From the NCBI RefSeq assembly GCF_015476545.1, contig NZ_JADMKV010000040.1, positions 1-41,823 of the forward strand: a stretch of DNA of 41,823 bases, in the 5' to 3' direction. The position numbers were made by a program, and so were the translations under genes. The first letter of the stretch is position 1, and the number at the start of each line of letters is the position of its first letter. Positions 8,466 to 18,208 of this stretch are shown here, piece after piece. The stretch is from Methylobacter sp. BlB1 (GTDB lineage Bacteria > Pseudomonadota > Gammaproteobacteria > Methylococcales > Methylomonadaceae). The notes below the pieces were generated by a model, which did no database searches, was not told the DNA's origin, and was given only the letters and a program-made list of their open reading frames with translations.

Positions 8466-9791
8466 GTGAATCAAGGCGATCCTTTCGGCAATTATCTGGA
8501 TGACGACAAAACTGTTTTGAAGCCCTCGCCGGGTCTGCGAAAAAAACCGTCTTCGGAACCCTTGCAACAGCCTGCGGCGCCGGTCTTTGCAACAGCCGCC
8601 GAAACTGTACCGCAGCAGATCAATCTGCAGTCCGGCGATAATCCGCTGGTCGGCAGCGCCATGGCGCTATTGTCGCTGGTGGTGCAGCTGCGCAACTCGG
8701 TATCGCATGCCGACGTGCCAGGGCTCAGGAACAAGCTGATCAGCGAGGTCAAAACCTTCGAGGCCAAGTCCTTGCAGGCAGGCTGCCCGCCCGAGCACGT
8801 GCAGGCTGCGCGTTACGCGCTGTGCTCGCTGCTCGATGAAGCGATACTCAACACGCCATGGGGCTGCAATAGTATCTGGACCACGCAAAACCTGCTGGTT
8901 ACCTTCCACAAGGAAGCCTGGGGCGGCGAGAAGTTTTTCCAGATTCTGCAGAACCTGGTTGCGCAGCCGGGAACCTATCTTTATCTGCTGGAACTTTTCT
9001 ATTTCTGCTTGAGCTTGGGGTTTGAAGGCAAGTACCGTGTCCAGGAACACGGCCTGACGCGGCTCGAAGAGGTGCGTGAAAATCTGTATCTGGTCATCCG
9101 CCGGCAAAGAGGCGACTTCGACAAGGAGCTGTCGCCGCACTGGCGCGGCATTACCGACAAGCGTAATGCGCTGGCCAAATATGTGCCTTTGTGGGTTGTG
9201 GCTTCGGTGGCGGGTTTCGCGCTGATGCTGGTATTTTTGGGTTTTCTGTATGCCGTGAATCAGGCATCCAATCCGCTGCTGAGCCAGTTGTACAAAATCA
9301 AGGATGATCTCGATATTAAACCCACCTTGGCCGTTAACAAACCCGCGCCTGCAGCGCCGGTCAGAAACATCCTCGACGATCTCAGAGCGTTTCTGGCGCC
9401 TGAAATCCAGCAGCATAAAGTCACTGTGGATCAGATTAACGGCAAGACCGTGATCAGAATCATGGCCAAGAGCTTTTTCGCTTCCGGCAGCGACCAGATC
9501 CAGGCCGAATATTATCCGTTGCTGGAAAAAATAGCCCAGGCGCTGACTACCATCACCGATCCCATCAGCGTGGTCGGACATACCGACAATGTACCTATTT
9601 TCACGGCGCGCTTTCCTTCCAACTGGGATTTATCCAGTGCAAGGGCAAAAACAGTGGCGGCGTTTTTAAGCGGCCGCGGCCAGTTTAGTCACCCCATTGC
9701 ATCGGAAGGACGCGCGGATACGCAAAGCCTGGTGCCTAACGATAGTCCCGAACACCGGGCCATGAATCGGCGTATAGAAATCAATTTTTAA
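8466..9791 (+). CDS. tssL: TssL with C-terminal OmpA/peptidoglycan-binding domain
   Basis: TssL (DotU/IcmH-like) is an inner-membrane component of the trans-envelope complex. The 441-residue protein starts at GTG. Residues of about 60-235 form the cytoplasmic DotU helical domain (LDEAILNTPWG motif). One transmembrane helix lies at about 241-263. Residues of about 320-441 are an OmpA/MotB-like domain containing VGHTDNVPI, FPSNWDLSSARA and a closing NRRIEINF, the residues that in this family contact the cell wall. It is therefore an evolved TssL that can anchor the complex to peptidoglycan itself. It sits 6 nt after tssK and 17 nt before tssM. Confidence 0.95.
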   Translation: MNQGDPFGNYLDDDKTVLKPSPGLRKKPSSEPLQQPAAPVFATAAETVPQQINLQSGDNPLVGSAMALLSLVVQLRNSVSHADVPGLRNKLISEVKTFEAKSLQAGCPPEHVQAARYALCSLLDEAILNTPWGCNSIWTTQNLLVTFHKEAWGGEKFFQILQNLVAQPGTYLYLLELFYFCLSLGFEGKYRVQEHGLTRLEEVRENLYLVIRRQRGDFDKELSPHWRGITDKRNALAKYVPLWVVASVAGFALMLVFLGFLYAVNQASNPLLSQLYKIKDDLDIKPTLAVNKPAPAAPVRNILDDLRAFLAPEIQQHKVTVDQINGKTVIRIMAKSFFASGSDQIQAEYYPLLEKIAQALTTITDPISVVGHTDNVPIFTARFPSNWDLSSARAKTVAAFLSGRGQFSHPIASEGRADTQSLVPNDSPEHRAMNRRIEINF

Positions 9792-9808
9792 GAATTTTAA
9801 GGTTAATC

Positions 9809-12800
9809 GTGAAAAAAATTATCGATTTCTTCAAGAGAAAATGGGTGATACAGCTCATTGGTATTATCGCGCTGAGCCTGGTGTTATGGTTTTTCGGTCC
9901 GCTGATTGCGATAGGCGGCAATGTACCGCTCGAAACCGAGGTTTCACGCCTGATCGCCATACTGATCCTTGTCGTGCTGTGGGGCGCCAATAATCTGTTC
10001 ACTCAGGTCAGAGCCAGCCGCGCCAACGCGCAGATGGTCAACGAACTGGTGGACAGCAAGATAGCCGCTCCGTTACAGGTCAATCATGAGTCGGACGAAG
10101 AGATCGGCATGCTCGGGCAAAACTTCGATGCGGCCTTGCAAACATTGAAACAGATGAAAAGCAAGTCGTCGCACGGCAAACAATATCTGTACGAGCTGCC
10201 CTGGTACATTATCATAGGACCGCCGGGTTCCGGCAAAACGACGGCTTTGATCAATTCCGGCCTGGAATTTCCATTGTCTGATCGTTTCGGCAAAAGCGCC
10301 ATCCAAGGCGTCGGCGGCACGCGCAATTGCGACTGGTGGTTCACCGACCAGGCGGTGCTGCTCGATACGGCGGGCCGCTACACGACCCAGGACAGCCATG
10401 AAGCTGTCGATAAGGCGGCCTGGTTCGGGTTCCTGGATCTGTTGAAAAAACACCGGCCGCGCCGCCCCGTCAACGGCGTTCTGGTTGCCATGAGCCTGTC
10501 CGACCTGCTTCGGCAGACGGAAGAAGAGCGCACGCTGCACGCGCTCGCCATACGGCAGCGGATTCAGGAATTGAATGAGCAACTCGGCATCCGCATCCCG
10601 ATTTATATGTTGTTCACCAAAACGGATCTGATTGCGGGTTTTACGGACTTTTTCGCCGATTTCGGCCAGGATGAGCGCGCCCAGATATGGGGCGTAACGT
10701 TTCCTGAAGAAAATGAAGAACATCCGGCCGATGTCATCGCCCGAGTCGGGCAGGACTTCGATGATTTGCTGGTGCGCCTGAACAGCCGCATGCAGAAACG
10801 TCTGCAGGAGGAGAGAGATCTTCAGCGCCGCAATCTGATTTTCGGCTTTCCGCAACGCATGTCGTTACTGAAAGAGCCCATGCTCAGTTTCCTTCAGCAG
10901 TGCTTCGGCATCAACCGCTACCAGACGCCCTCGCTGCTGCGCGGCGTTTATTTCACCAGCGGCACGCAGGAAGGCACGCCGATCGATCGGTTAATGGGCA
11001 TACTAGCCACTACATTCAAGCTCGACCGCTTTTCGGCGCCGGTATTCAGCGGCAAGGGCAAAAGCTATTTTCTGACGCGCCTTCTTAAAGAAGTCATCTT
11101 CGGCGAGGCCGAAATCGCCGGTTTGAACCAGCGCGTGGAGCAGCGCCGTTCGCTGATGCAAAAATTGTCTTACGGGGCGGCCATTGCGCTGACTATCGGC
11201 ATGGCGGCTTTATGGTCGACCAGTTTTACACGCAATAAACTGGCTATTGCCGACGTGCAGGCAAAAAACGATCTCTACGAAAAAACGCTTGCCGACACGC
11301 CTGAGTGGAAAAGCGATTTCGCCGCCTTATTGAAACAAATGGATGCGCTTTATGCCGTGCACGCCGTTTATGCCGACGACGCGCCGTGGTCCATGCAGTT
11401 CGGGCTTTACCAGGGCGACAAGCTCAGGCCGCTGGTCGACAGCGCTTATGGCAAGCAACTGTCGAACCGTTTCCTGCCGCTCATCAAGGCCAGGCTGGAA
11501 CAGCGCCTGGTCAGCGAGGAAGCCAAAAACCCGGAGATTTTGTATGAACTGCTGCGCGTTTATTTGATGCTCGGCAATCCGGAGAAAATGGATGCCAGGA
11601 TTTTCCGGCCCTGGATCGCACTGGACTGGGAAAACAATTACCCCCAGGCTGTGCAGCAAGGCTTGCTGGTGCATCTGGACAATCTGCTGAAATTGCCGAT
11701 GGAGGCCCAGCCTCTGGATGATCAGTTGGTTGCAGGTACCCGGCAGATATTGACGCAAATACCGGTCGCGCAGCAGGTTTACATGCGCATCAAGCGTGAG
11801 GCATTGCAGCGGCATGATTATGACTTCAAGCTGATCGATGCCCTGGGGTTAAGCGGAAATCGCGTTTTTTCGACCGCCAGCGGCACACTGGAAGAGCAGT
11901 TGATTCCCGGCTTTTTTACCTATGACGGTTTCTATCAGATTTTTCTGAAAGAAAGCAAGGATCTGGCCAAGCAGGCGGTTGAGCAGCAATGGGTGCTCGG
12001 CGAGGACAACATGGCCGGGGTACAGGATTCTGCGGAACTGGAAGCCAAGCTGCGCAATTATTATTTCATCGACTTCATCAAGCGCTGGGACGATTTGCTG
12101 AATAATTTGAACATCAGGGCGACGGCCAATATACAGCAATCCATAGAAGTGCTGGAGATAGTCTCCGGCGGCGACTCGCCTTTGCGTAAACTGCTGCAGG
12201 CGCTGGATCAACAGACATCGCTGACGCGCGCCCCGGCCGATGCCGGTGGCCTGGATAAGCTGAAACAGGGTGCCGAAGCCGCAACAGGCGGCGATGCGCG
12301 CATGCAAAAGCTGCTGAATGCCGCCAAAGTGGCCGGCGTGACTGGCGAATCCTCGGCCGGTTCAGGTCAGGAAGTCGAGCGGCATTTTGAAAGGCTGACT
12401 GCCCAGATCAGGAATATCGGCGGCGCCGTGGCTATCGATCAGGTGATTGCCGACCTGGGGCAGCTTTACGGCTATATGGCTGATCTGGGCAGCACATCCG
12501 ATGCTTCCGCCGCTGTCAACTTGGCCTTGCAGCGCAGTTCCGGAGGCGGCAATGACATCATTGCGCAGATTAATCTGCACTCGGCACGACTGCCGGACCC
12601 TTTGCAAGGCTGGGTCAGGACCTTGGCTTCGGGAAACTGGGGCATTATTCTGGGCGGCGCCAAGGCCCAGCTGAACCGCAGCCTGCAAAGCGAAGTGGCC
12701 ACGGTCTGCAAAAGCGCGCTGGAAGGGCGCTATCCACTGTCAAAAGCCAGCCGCACCGATATTACGCTGCAGGATTTCGGCAAGTTCTTTGCGCCCAACG

Positions 12801-13360
12801 GCGTTCTCGACCAGTTTTTCAATACCCATCTGAAACCGTTTGTCGACACCAGCGGCATGCAATGGAGGCTGATTGCCCAGGACAACAAGTCGATCGGCAT
12901 ATCGTCGGGCGTTCTGAGCCAGTTCCAGAATGCGGCAAAAATACGCGACGTCTTTTTCCAGAGCGGCGGACAGTTGCCGGCTATCACGTTTGAGCTCAAG
13001 CCGCTGCAACTCGATTCGAATGCATCGCGCTTCTGGATCGATATGGGCGGCCAGCAGACCGATTATCGCCACGGTCCGGCGCGGGCGACGCAGTTCCAAT
13101 GGCCGGGTACGGGCGGAGGCTTGGTCCGGTACGGTTTCGAAAAGCCGGACGGCAAGCTGGTCAGTCGCTCGGAAGAGGGCGCATGGGCGCTGTTCAGGGT
13201 ACTTGATAAGGCTGATATACAGAAATCGACGCAGGACAGTTATATCGTGACCTTCGCTATTGAAGGACTGACGGCAAAATACGAGTTGAGAGCCAACAGC
13301 GTATTCAATCCGTTTGCCTTCGATGCCTTAAAGAGCTTTCGCTGCATCGCCGGAATATGA
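9809..13360 (+). CDS. tssM: TssM (IcmF-like) inner-membrane ATP-binding protein
   Basis: TssM spans the inner membrane and periplasm and contacts TssJ at the outer membrane. The 1183-residue length is normal. Two N-terminal transmembrane helices lie at about 12-33 and 48-66. A cytoplasmic NTPase domain carries Walker A GPPGSGKT at 137-144 and a Walker-B-like LLDTAGRY. A third transmembrane segment is at about 455-475, followed by the large periplasmic IcmF-related and C-terminal regions (FWIDMGG.Q and late beta-rich segment). The GTG start has AAGG 5 nt upstream. Its stop overlaps the ATG of the next gene by 4 nt (ATGA), so the two are translationally coupled. Confidence 0.96.
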   Translation: MKKIIDFFKRKWVIQLIGIIALSLVLWFFGPLIAIGGNVPLETEVSRLIAILILVVLWGANNLFTQVRASRANAQMVNELVDSKIAAPLQVNHESDEEIGMLGQNFDAALQTLKQMKSKSSHGKQYLYELPWYIIIGPPGSGKTTALINSGLEFPLSDRFGKSAIQGVGGTRNCDWWFTDQAVLLDTAGRYTTQDSHEAVDKAAWFGFLDLLKKHRPRRPVNGVLVAMSLSDLLRQTEEERTLHALAIRQRIQELNEQLGIRIPIYMLFTKTDLIAGFTDFFADFGQDERAQIWGVTFPEENEEHPADVIARVGQDFDDLLVRLNSRMQKRLQEERDLQRRNLIFGFPQRMSLLKEPMLSFLQQCFGINRYQTPSLLRGVYFTSGTQEGTPIDRLMGILATTFKLDRFSAPVFSGKGKSYFLTRLLKEVIFGEAEIAGLNQRVEQRRSLMQKLSYGAAIALTIGMAALWSTSFTRNKLAIADVQAKNDLYEKTLADTPEWKSDFAALLKQMDALYAVHAVYADDAPWSMQFGLYQGDKLRPLVDSAYGKQLSNRFLPLIKARLEQRLVSEEAKNPEILYELLRVYLMLGNPEKMDARIFRPWIALDWENNYPQAVQQGLLVHLDNLLKLPMEAQPLDDQLVAGTRQILTQIPVAQQVYMRIKREALQRHDYDFKLIDALGLSGNRVFSTASGTLEEQLIPGFFTYDGFYQIFLKESKDLAKQAVEQQWVLGEDNMAGVQDSAELEAKLRNYYFIDFIKRWDDLLNNLNIRATANIQQSIEVLEIVSGGDSPLRKLLQALDQQTSLTRAPADAGGLDKLKQGAEAATGGDARMQKLLNAAKVAGVTGESSAGSGQEVERHFERLTAQIRNIGGAVAIDQVIADLGQLYGYMADLGSTSDASAAVNLALQRSSGGGNDIIAQINLHSARLPDPLQGWVRTLASGNWGIILGGAKAQLNRSLQSEVATVCKSALEGRYPLSKASRTDITLQDFGKFFAPNGVLDQFFNTHLKPFVDTSGMQWRLIAQDNKSIGISSGVLSQFQNAAKIRDVFFQSGGQLPAITFELKPLQLDSNASRFWIDMGGQQTDYRHGPARATQFQWPGTGGGLVRYGFEKPDGKLVSRSEEGAWALFRVLDKADIQKSTQDSYIVTFAIEGLTAKYELRANSVFNPFAFDALKSFRCIAGI

Positions 13361-14907
13361 CCGTGGAAAACCTGTCCATTCCTGGATTTTATGGAAAATT
13401 GCCGGTCCTGGGCGATTTTGTTTCGCGCCGGCTTTCGCGCGAGTTTATCAATCCGTGGGATAAATGGCTGCAGAGCGCCATGGCGGCGAGCCAGCAGCAG
13501 CTTGTCGAGAACTGGCTGAAGGCTTACTTATCGAGTCCGGTCTGGCGTTTTGCATTAAGTCCGGGGCTGTGCGGCAATACCGGTTGGCTCGGTGTGCTGA
13601 TGCCCAGCGTTGACCGGGTCGGGCGTTATTTTCCGTTGACGCTGGCGTTGCCTATATCAGCAGACATCAATTTGCCCGATGTGTTCATAGCCAATAACGC
13701 TTGGTTTTCGGAAGTCGAGTCGATTGCGCTGACGGCGCTGGAAGATAATCTCGACCTGAACGGTTTCGATAATCTGCTGACCAGTATCCCTGCCTTAGTA
13801 AGGCCTGAAGCCCGATTCGCCAATCGAACCCTGCATAGGGATGCCGGTGCCGCCAAAAACGCCATCTGTATAAGCATTGATCATGCGGGGCCGGCCGAGG
13901 AAGCGCTGGCGGATTTGCACACTAATTTGTTTGATGTATTTACATCCGGCTACAGCTTGTGGGCCACGCTCGGCTCCGATCATATCAAGCCTTTTTTGCT
14001 GGGCTGTGAAGGCTTGCCGCCGGTGAGTGCGTTTGTCAGCCTGCTCTCCGGCCATATGTCAGACCGAGGCTGGCAGCTTGATAAAACCACTTTGTCAAAT
14101 GCTGCTGAGGGCATTGATCCGGATAAGACGCAGCCGCGCAGGTGTATTAATAATCAGCCGGACAGCAGTGGATCTGAGGCCGGGCAGGATGAACAGAATC
14201 TAAAGTGGCGATCTTTTGCCATAACCGACGTGGGCATGCGTCGGAAATGCAATGAGGATGCGATACTGGACCGGCCGCAGGCGGGTATATGGGCTGTTGC
14301 GGACGGCATGGGCGGGCATCAGGCCGGCGATGTGGCGAGCCAGATGATTGTTGAAGCCCTGGGCAAGCTGGAATTCTCAGGCGACCTGGATTCAGCCATA
14401 AAAAAAACTGGCGCCTGCCTGAAACAGGTCAATGATGATCTGCGCGACCTGGCGGAAAGCCGGTTCGGCAATCAAATCGTGGGCAGCACGGTTGTGGTGT
14501 TGCTGGCGGACGATAAGCAATTTGCTTATCTATGGGCCGGCGATAGCCGTCTCTATCGGTTGAGGAACAAGCAGTTGCAACAATTGACCGTAGATCATTG
14601 CGAAGACCAGGAATATCCGGAAAGCAGCCTGATGCCGGCCGATAGGCCTCTGAAACAGACCAATGTCATCACCCGCGCTATTGGGGCTGATGATGATTTA
14701 CAGTTGGATTCTGGAACTGCTGATGTACAGTCGGGCGATATTTATCTGCTTTGCAGCGATGGGCTGGATAAAGAGGTGAGCTTTCAGGAGATTGAGGCGA
14801 TTTTGAATGCCCATAATCGTGAAGCCAGCGTACAGGCTTTGATTGACTTGACGCTGCAGCGAGGAGCTCGCGACAATGTTTCGGTTGTGGCCGTCGAAAT
14901 TTCATAG
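13357..14907 (+). CDS. TagF-PppA fusion: T6SS regulator plus PP2C phosphatase
   Basis: A 516-residue two-domain regulator. Residues of about 8-230 are a TagF domain (starts FYGKLPVLGDFVSRRL; contains LGVLMPSVDRVGRYFPLT), a posttranslational repressor of assembly in known systems. Residues of about 286-516 are a PP2C-type Ser/Thr phosphatase with intact metal-binding motifs: DVGMRRKCNEDA, VADGMGGHQAG, AGDSRLY, LCSDGLDKE and the final GARDNVSVV. In separate form PppA reverses phosphorylation of Fha by the kinase PpkA. Fusions of these two domains are known in other T6SS loci. No PpkA-like kinase gene is present in this window. It overlaps tssM by 4 nt and ends 79 nt before tssA. Confidence 0.93.
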   Translation: MTVENLSIPGFYGKLPVLGDFVSRRLSREFINPWDKWLQSAMAASQQQLVENWLKAYLSSPVWRFALSPGLCGNTGWLGVLMPSVDRVGRYFPLTLALPISADINLPDVFIANNAWFSEVESIALTALEDNLDLNGFDNLLTSIPALVRPEARFANRTLHRDAGAAKNAICISIDHAGPAEEALADLHTNLFDVFTSGYSLWATLGSDHIKPFLLGCEGLPPVSAFVSLLSGHMSDRGWQLDKTTLSNAAEGIDPDKTQPRRCINNQPDSSGSEAGQDEQNLKWRSFAITDVGMRRKCNEDAILDRPQAGIWAVADGMGGHQAGDVASQMIVEALGKLEFSGDLDSAIKKTGACLKQVNDDLRDLAESRFGNQIVGSTVVVLLADDKQFAYLWAGDSRLYRLRNKQLQQLTVDHCEDQEYPESSLMPADRPLKQTNVITRAIGADDDLQLDSGTADVQSGDIYLLCSDGLDKEVSFQEIEAILNAHNREASVQALIDLTLQRGARDNVSVVAVEIS

Positions 14908-14962
14908 ATTAAAGCACGTCATTGAGTTTTAGAGTTCTTGATGATGTGATAGAGTTTGCAGT

Positions 14963-14968
14963 TATAAT
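14963..14968 (+). promoter_or_regulatory. Possible -10 element upstream of tssA
   Basis: A perfect TATAAT lies in the 79-nt gap between tagF-pppA and tssA. The best -35 candidate, TTGATG at 14938-14943, gives a 19-nt spacer, which is long. Use of this promoter would leave a leader of only about a dozen nucleotides, just enough for the AGGGGG Shine-Dalgarno sequence. It may be a second promoter for the tssA-to-tssH half, but the evidence is weak. Confidence 0.28.
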
Positions 14969-14986
14969 AAAAAATAAGGGGGCAAA

Positions 14987-16036
14987 TTGGCTGTCGATAT
15001 TGAAAGCTATTTAGAAGCGATAGATTCGGAAAATGTCTGTGGAGAGGATCTGCAATACGATGCCGAATTCATTGCTCTGGAACAGGCGATAAAAGGCAAG
15101 CCTGAACAACAGGTCGGCGATACCATTCAAGCAGCGGAACCTCCCAACTGGCGCGAAGTAAAAAAGAGCGCGGAACAGCTATTATCCCGTACCCGAGACC
15201 TGCGGGTGCTGGTCAGCTTTCTCCGGGCGCTGATCGCAACGGAAGGATTTGCCGGCTTCAATGACGGCATGGCTTTGATCAAGGCGCTGGTTGAACAGCG
15301 CTGGGACAGTATTTATCCTCAACTTGATCCGGATGATGACAACGACCCTACTGAACGGGTCAATATTCTGATGTCCTTGTGCGACCACGAGACTATTCTG
15401 CGCCCGCTCCAACAAACGCCCCTGGTCGAATCGAGAGGTCTCGGCCGATTCAGCCTACGCGATGTGTTTGTCGCTACCGGAAAAATTACCGTTTCCGATA
15501 ATGAAAGCGGCATAGCGTCATCGACAATTGACGCCGCCGTTCTGGACAGCGATCTGGAAAGTCTCAAGCAGATATTGGCTGCGGTCAGCTCCGGCCTCGA
15601 TAACCTGAATGCATTGGAGCGTTTTGTTACTGAGCAGGTTGGAGTCAATGATGCGCCCAGTTTTGGCGACTTAAGAAATCTGTTAAAGGAAAGCAGGGCG
15701 CTTCTGACTGACTGGCTTGAAATAAAAGGCGGCGGCGAAGTTGCTGTTGCGGATGAGGCGGAAAGCGAGATTGTCGCTGACAACGTTAAAGCCGCGGCTG
15801 CCGCAGAAAAAAAATCGGCGCCTGGCGCCATCAACAATACGCAGGATGTGCTTAAGGCATTGAATCTGGTCTGCGAATATTACAAAAAAAATGAACCGTC
15901 GAGTCCAGTGCCTATTTTTATTGAACGCGGCATGAGACTGGTCGGAAAAAGCTTTATGGACGCGCTTAAGGATATCGCGCCTGATGGTTTGGATCAGGCC
16001 AAGGTCATCATTGGAACTCGTGGTGAAGATGAGTAA
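14987..16036 (+). CDS. tssA: TssA, assembly initiator/cap
   Basis: TssA primes baseplate and sheath/tube polymerisation. The 349-residue protein has an ImpA_N domain at about 8-120 (CGEDLQYDAEF; EPPNWREVKKSAEQLL; GFNDGMALIKALVEQRWDSI; TERVNILMSL), a variable Ala/Glu-rich linker near 250-285, and a short C-terminal domain (PVPIFIERGMRLVGKSFMDAL) of the TssA1/short-TssA kind. The start is an unusual TTG at 14987, supported by AGGGGG a few bases upstream. It opens the tssA-tssB-tssC-hcp block, the order found in H1-like systems. Confidence 0.93.
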   Translation: MAVDIESYLEAIDSENVCGEDLQYDAEFIALEQAIKGKPEQQVGDTIQAAEPPNWREVKKSAEQLLSRTRDLRVLVSFLRALIATEGFAGFNDGMALIKALVEQRWDSIYPQLDPDDDNDPTERVNILMSLCDHETILRPLQQTPLVESRGLGRFSLRDVFVATGKITVSDNESGIASSTIDAAVLDSDLESLKQILAAVSSGLDNLNALERFVTEQVGVNDAPSFGDLRNLLKESRALLTDWLEIKGGGEVAVADEAESEIVADNVKAAAAAEKKSAPGAINNTQDVLKALNLVCEYYKKNEPSSPVPIFIERGMRLVGKSFMDALKDIAPDGLDQAKVIIGTRGEDE

Positions 16037-16085
16037 AGACATCACGCTGGTTTGTAAATTTAATACGTTGAATAAGGGGCATTAA

Positions 16086-16616
16086 ATGGCAGAAAGTAGT
16101 CAAAAATTTATCGCACGCAATCGTGCGCCAAGAGTTCAGATCGAATACGACGTTGAATTATACGGAGCGGAAAAAAAAGTCCAGTTGCCGTTCGTGATGG
16201 GCGTTTTAGCCGACTTGTCAGGAAAACCCGCCGAACCTCTGGCGCCGGTTGCCGAGCGCAAGCTGCTGGAAATTGACGTTGACAACTTCGATGAACGTCT
16301 GAAGTCCATGAAGCCGCGAGTGGCTTTTACCGTGCCGAACACTATTACCGGCGATGGCAATCTGAACGTTGATATCACCTTCCAGAGCATGGATGACTTT
16401 TCCCCGGCGGCTGTTGCCAGAAAAGTGGAAGGACTCAATAAACTGCTGGAAGCTAGAACGCAATTGGCCAATCTGGTGACCTATATGGACGGCAAGGGCG
16501 GCGCGGAAGAGCTGATTGCCAAGGCCATCAACGATCCTGCCTTGCTGCAGTCGCTGATCGCGGCGCCTAAGCCGGCTGCAGACGCAACGCCAGAAACCCC
16601 GGAAGCAGGAGAATAA
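16086..16616 (+). CDS. tssB: TssB, contractile sheath small subunit
   Basis: TssB (VipA) interlocks with TssC to build the contractile sheath. The 176-residue protein has the family pattern: basic N-terminus with NRAPRVQIEYDVELYG, the LPFVMGVLADLSG segment, DVDNFDERLKSMKPRV, then LNVDITFQSMDDFSPAAVA. It ends in an Ala/Pro-rich tail. Only 3 nt separate its stop from tssC, so the two subunits are made together. Compare the TssB-like half of the fusion gene at 30475-31953. Confidence 0.96.
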   Translation: MAESSQKFIARNRAPRVQIEYDVELYGAEKKVQLPFVMGVLADLSGKPAEPLAPVAERKLLEIDVDNFDERLKSMKPRVAFTVPNTITGDGNLNVDITFQSMDDFSPAAVARKVEGLNKLLEARTQLANLVTYMDGKGGAEELIAKAINDPALLQSLIAAPKPAADATPETPEAGE

Positions 16617-16619
16617 GCC

Positions 16620-18116
16620 ATGGTTGAAGTAGCAAATGCGCCAGAAGCCCAAGCAGGGGCTCAGGCACAGGAATTCAGCGATTTTTCATCATTGCTGAAC
16701 AAAGAATTCAAACCCAAATCGGATCGTGCCAAGGCAGAAGTTGAAAACGCGGTTCAGACATTGGCCGAATACGTTTTGAAGGATGCCTCCATCATATCGG
16801 AAGATGCGATCAATTCAATTGAGGCTATCATCGCGCAGATCGATAAAAAACTGACCGAGCAGGTTAATCTGATTCTTCACCATGAAGATTTCCAGAAGCT
16901 GGAAGGATCATGGCGAGGCCTGCATTATATGGTCAACAATACGGAAACTGACGAGCAACTGAAGATCAGAGTCATGAACATCTCGAAGAAAGAGTTGGGC
17001 AAGACGCTGAAGAAATTCAAAGGCACGGCCTGGGATCAAAGCCCGCTGTTCAAGAAACTGTACGAAGAGGAATACGGCCAGTTCGGCGGCGAACCGTTCG
17101 GCTGCCTGATGGGCGATTATTACTTCGATCATTCACCGCAGGACGTTGAACTGCTGGGCCAGATAGCGCAGATTTCAGCGGCATCGCATGCGCCGTTCAT
17201 TGCCGGCGTTTCGCCTTCGACATTACAGATGGATTCATGGGCCGAACTGGCGAATCCCCGCGATCTGACGAAAATATTCTCGACGCCGGATTATGCCGCA
17301 TGGCGCTCATTGCGCGAATCGGATGATTCCAAGTACATCGGTCTGGCTATGCCGCGCTTCCTGTCTCGTCTGCCGTACGGCTCTAAAACCGATCCGGTGG
17401 ACGAATTCGATTTCGAAGAAGATACCGAAGCGGCCAACAGCGGCAACTACACATGGTCCAATGCCGCCTATGCCATGGCGACCAACATCAACCGCTCGTT
17501 CAAATTGTACGGCTGGTGCTCCAGAATTCGCGGCATTGAATCAGGCGGCGCCGTCGAAGGCCTGCCGGTGCATTCGTTTCCGACCGATGATGGCGGCGTG
17601 GATATGAAATGCCCGACCGAGATCGCCATCAGTGACCGCCGCGAAGCGGAGCTGGCCAAATCGGGCTTTATGCCGCTGGTGCATAAGAAGAATTCCGACT
17701 TTGCAGCATTTATCGGCGCGCAATCATTGAATAAGCCGGCCGAGTATGATGATCCGGATGCAACGGCAAACGCCAACCTTGCGGCCAGATTGCCTTATCT
17801 GTTTGCGACCTGCCGCTTTGCCCATTATCTGAAATGTATCGTGCGCGACAAAATCGGCTCATTCAAGGAGCGTTCGGACATGGAGCGCTGGCTGAATAAC
17901 TGGATTCTGAATTATGTGGATGGTGATCCGGCAAACTCCAGCGAAACGACTAAAGCGAAAAAGCCGCTGGCTGCCGCCGAAGTTGTTGTTGAAGAGATAG
18001 AAGGCAATCCCGGGTATTACTCGTCAAAATTCTTTCTTCGCCCGCACTATCAGCTGGAAGGCTTGACAGTGTCGTTGCGATTGGTTTCCAAACTGCCCTC
18101 CGCCAAAGGCGGTTGA
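16620..18116 (+). CDS. tssC: TssC, contractile sheath large subunit
   Basis: TssC (VipB) is the large sheath subunit and carries the site recognised by ClpV. The 498-residue length is normal. Typical stretches are DFQKLEGSWRGLHYMV, FGCLMGDYYFDH, PFIAGVSPS, MPRFLSRLPYGSKTDPVDEF and the complete C-terminal domain (from about 380; GNPGYYSSKFFLRPHYQLEG) that forms the sheath handshake strands. It lies directly after tssB. The 92-nt gap to hcp contains a weak 5-bp hairpin but no convincing terminator. Confidence 0.97.
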   Translation: MVEVANAPEAQAGAQAQEFSDFSSLLNKEFKPKSDRAKAEVENAVQTLAEYVLKDASIISEDAINSIEAIIAQIDKKLTEQVNLILHHEDFQKLEGSWRGLHYMVNNTETDEQLKIRVMNISKKELGKTLKKFKGTAWDQSPLFKKLYEEEYGQFGGEPFGCLMGDYYFDHSPQDVELLGQIAQISAASHAPFIAGVSPSTLQMDSWAELANPRDLTKIFSTPDYAAWRSLRESDDSKYIGLAMPRFLSRLPYGSKTDPVDEFDFEEDTEAANSGNYTWSNAAYAMATNINRSFKLYGWCSRIRGIESGGAVEGLPVHSFPTDDGGVDMKCPTEIAISDRREAELAKSGFMPLVHKKNSDFAAFIGAQSLNKPAEYDDPDATANANLAARLPYLFATCRFAHYLKCIVRDKIGSFKERSDMERWLNNWILNYVDGDPANSSETTKAKKPLAAAEVVVEEIEGNPGYYSSKFFLRPHYQLEGLTVSLRLVSKLPSAKGG

Positions 18117-18208
18117 TGTTTGGTGCTTACGAGTCATGGAGCCTAGCACTTATTAAGGACGACGCTTCTGGCTTTTTTTTGATGTCTTAAAAATAAAAGG
18201 AGAGACAA

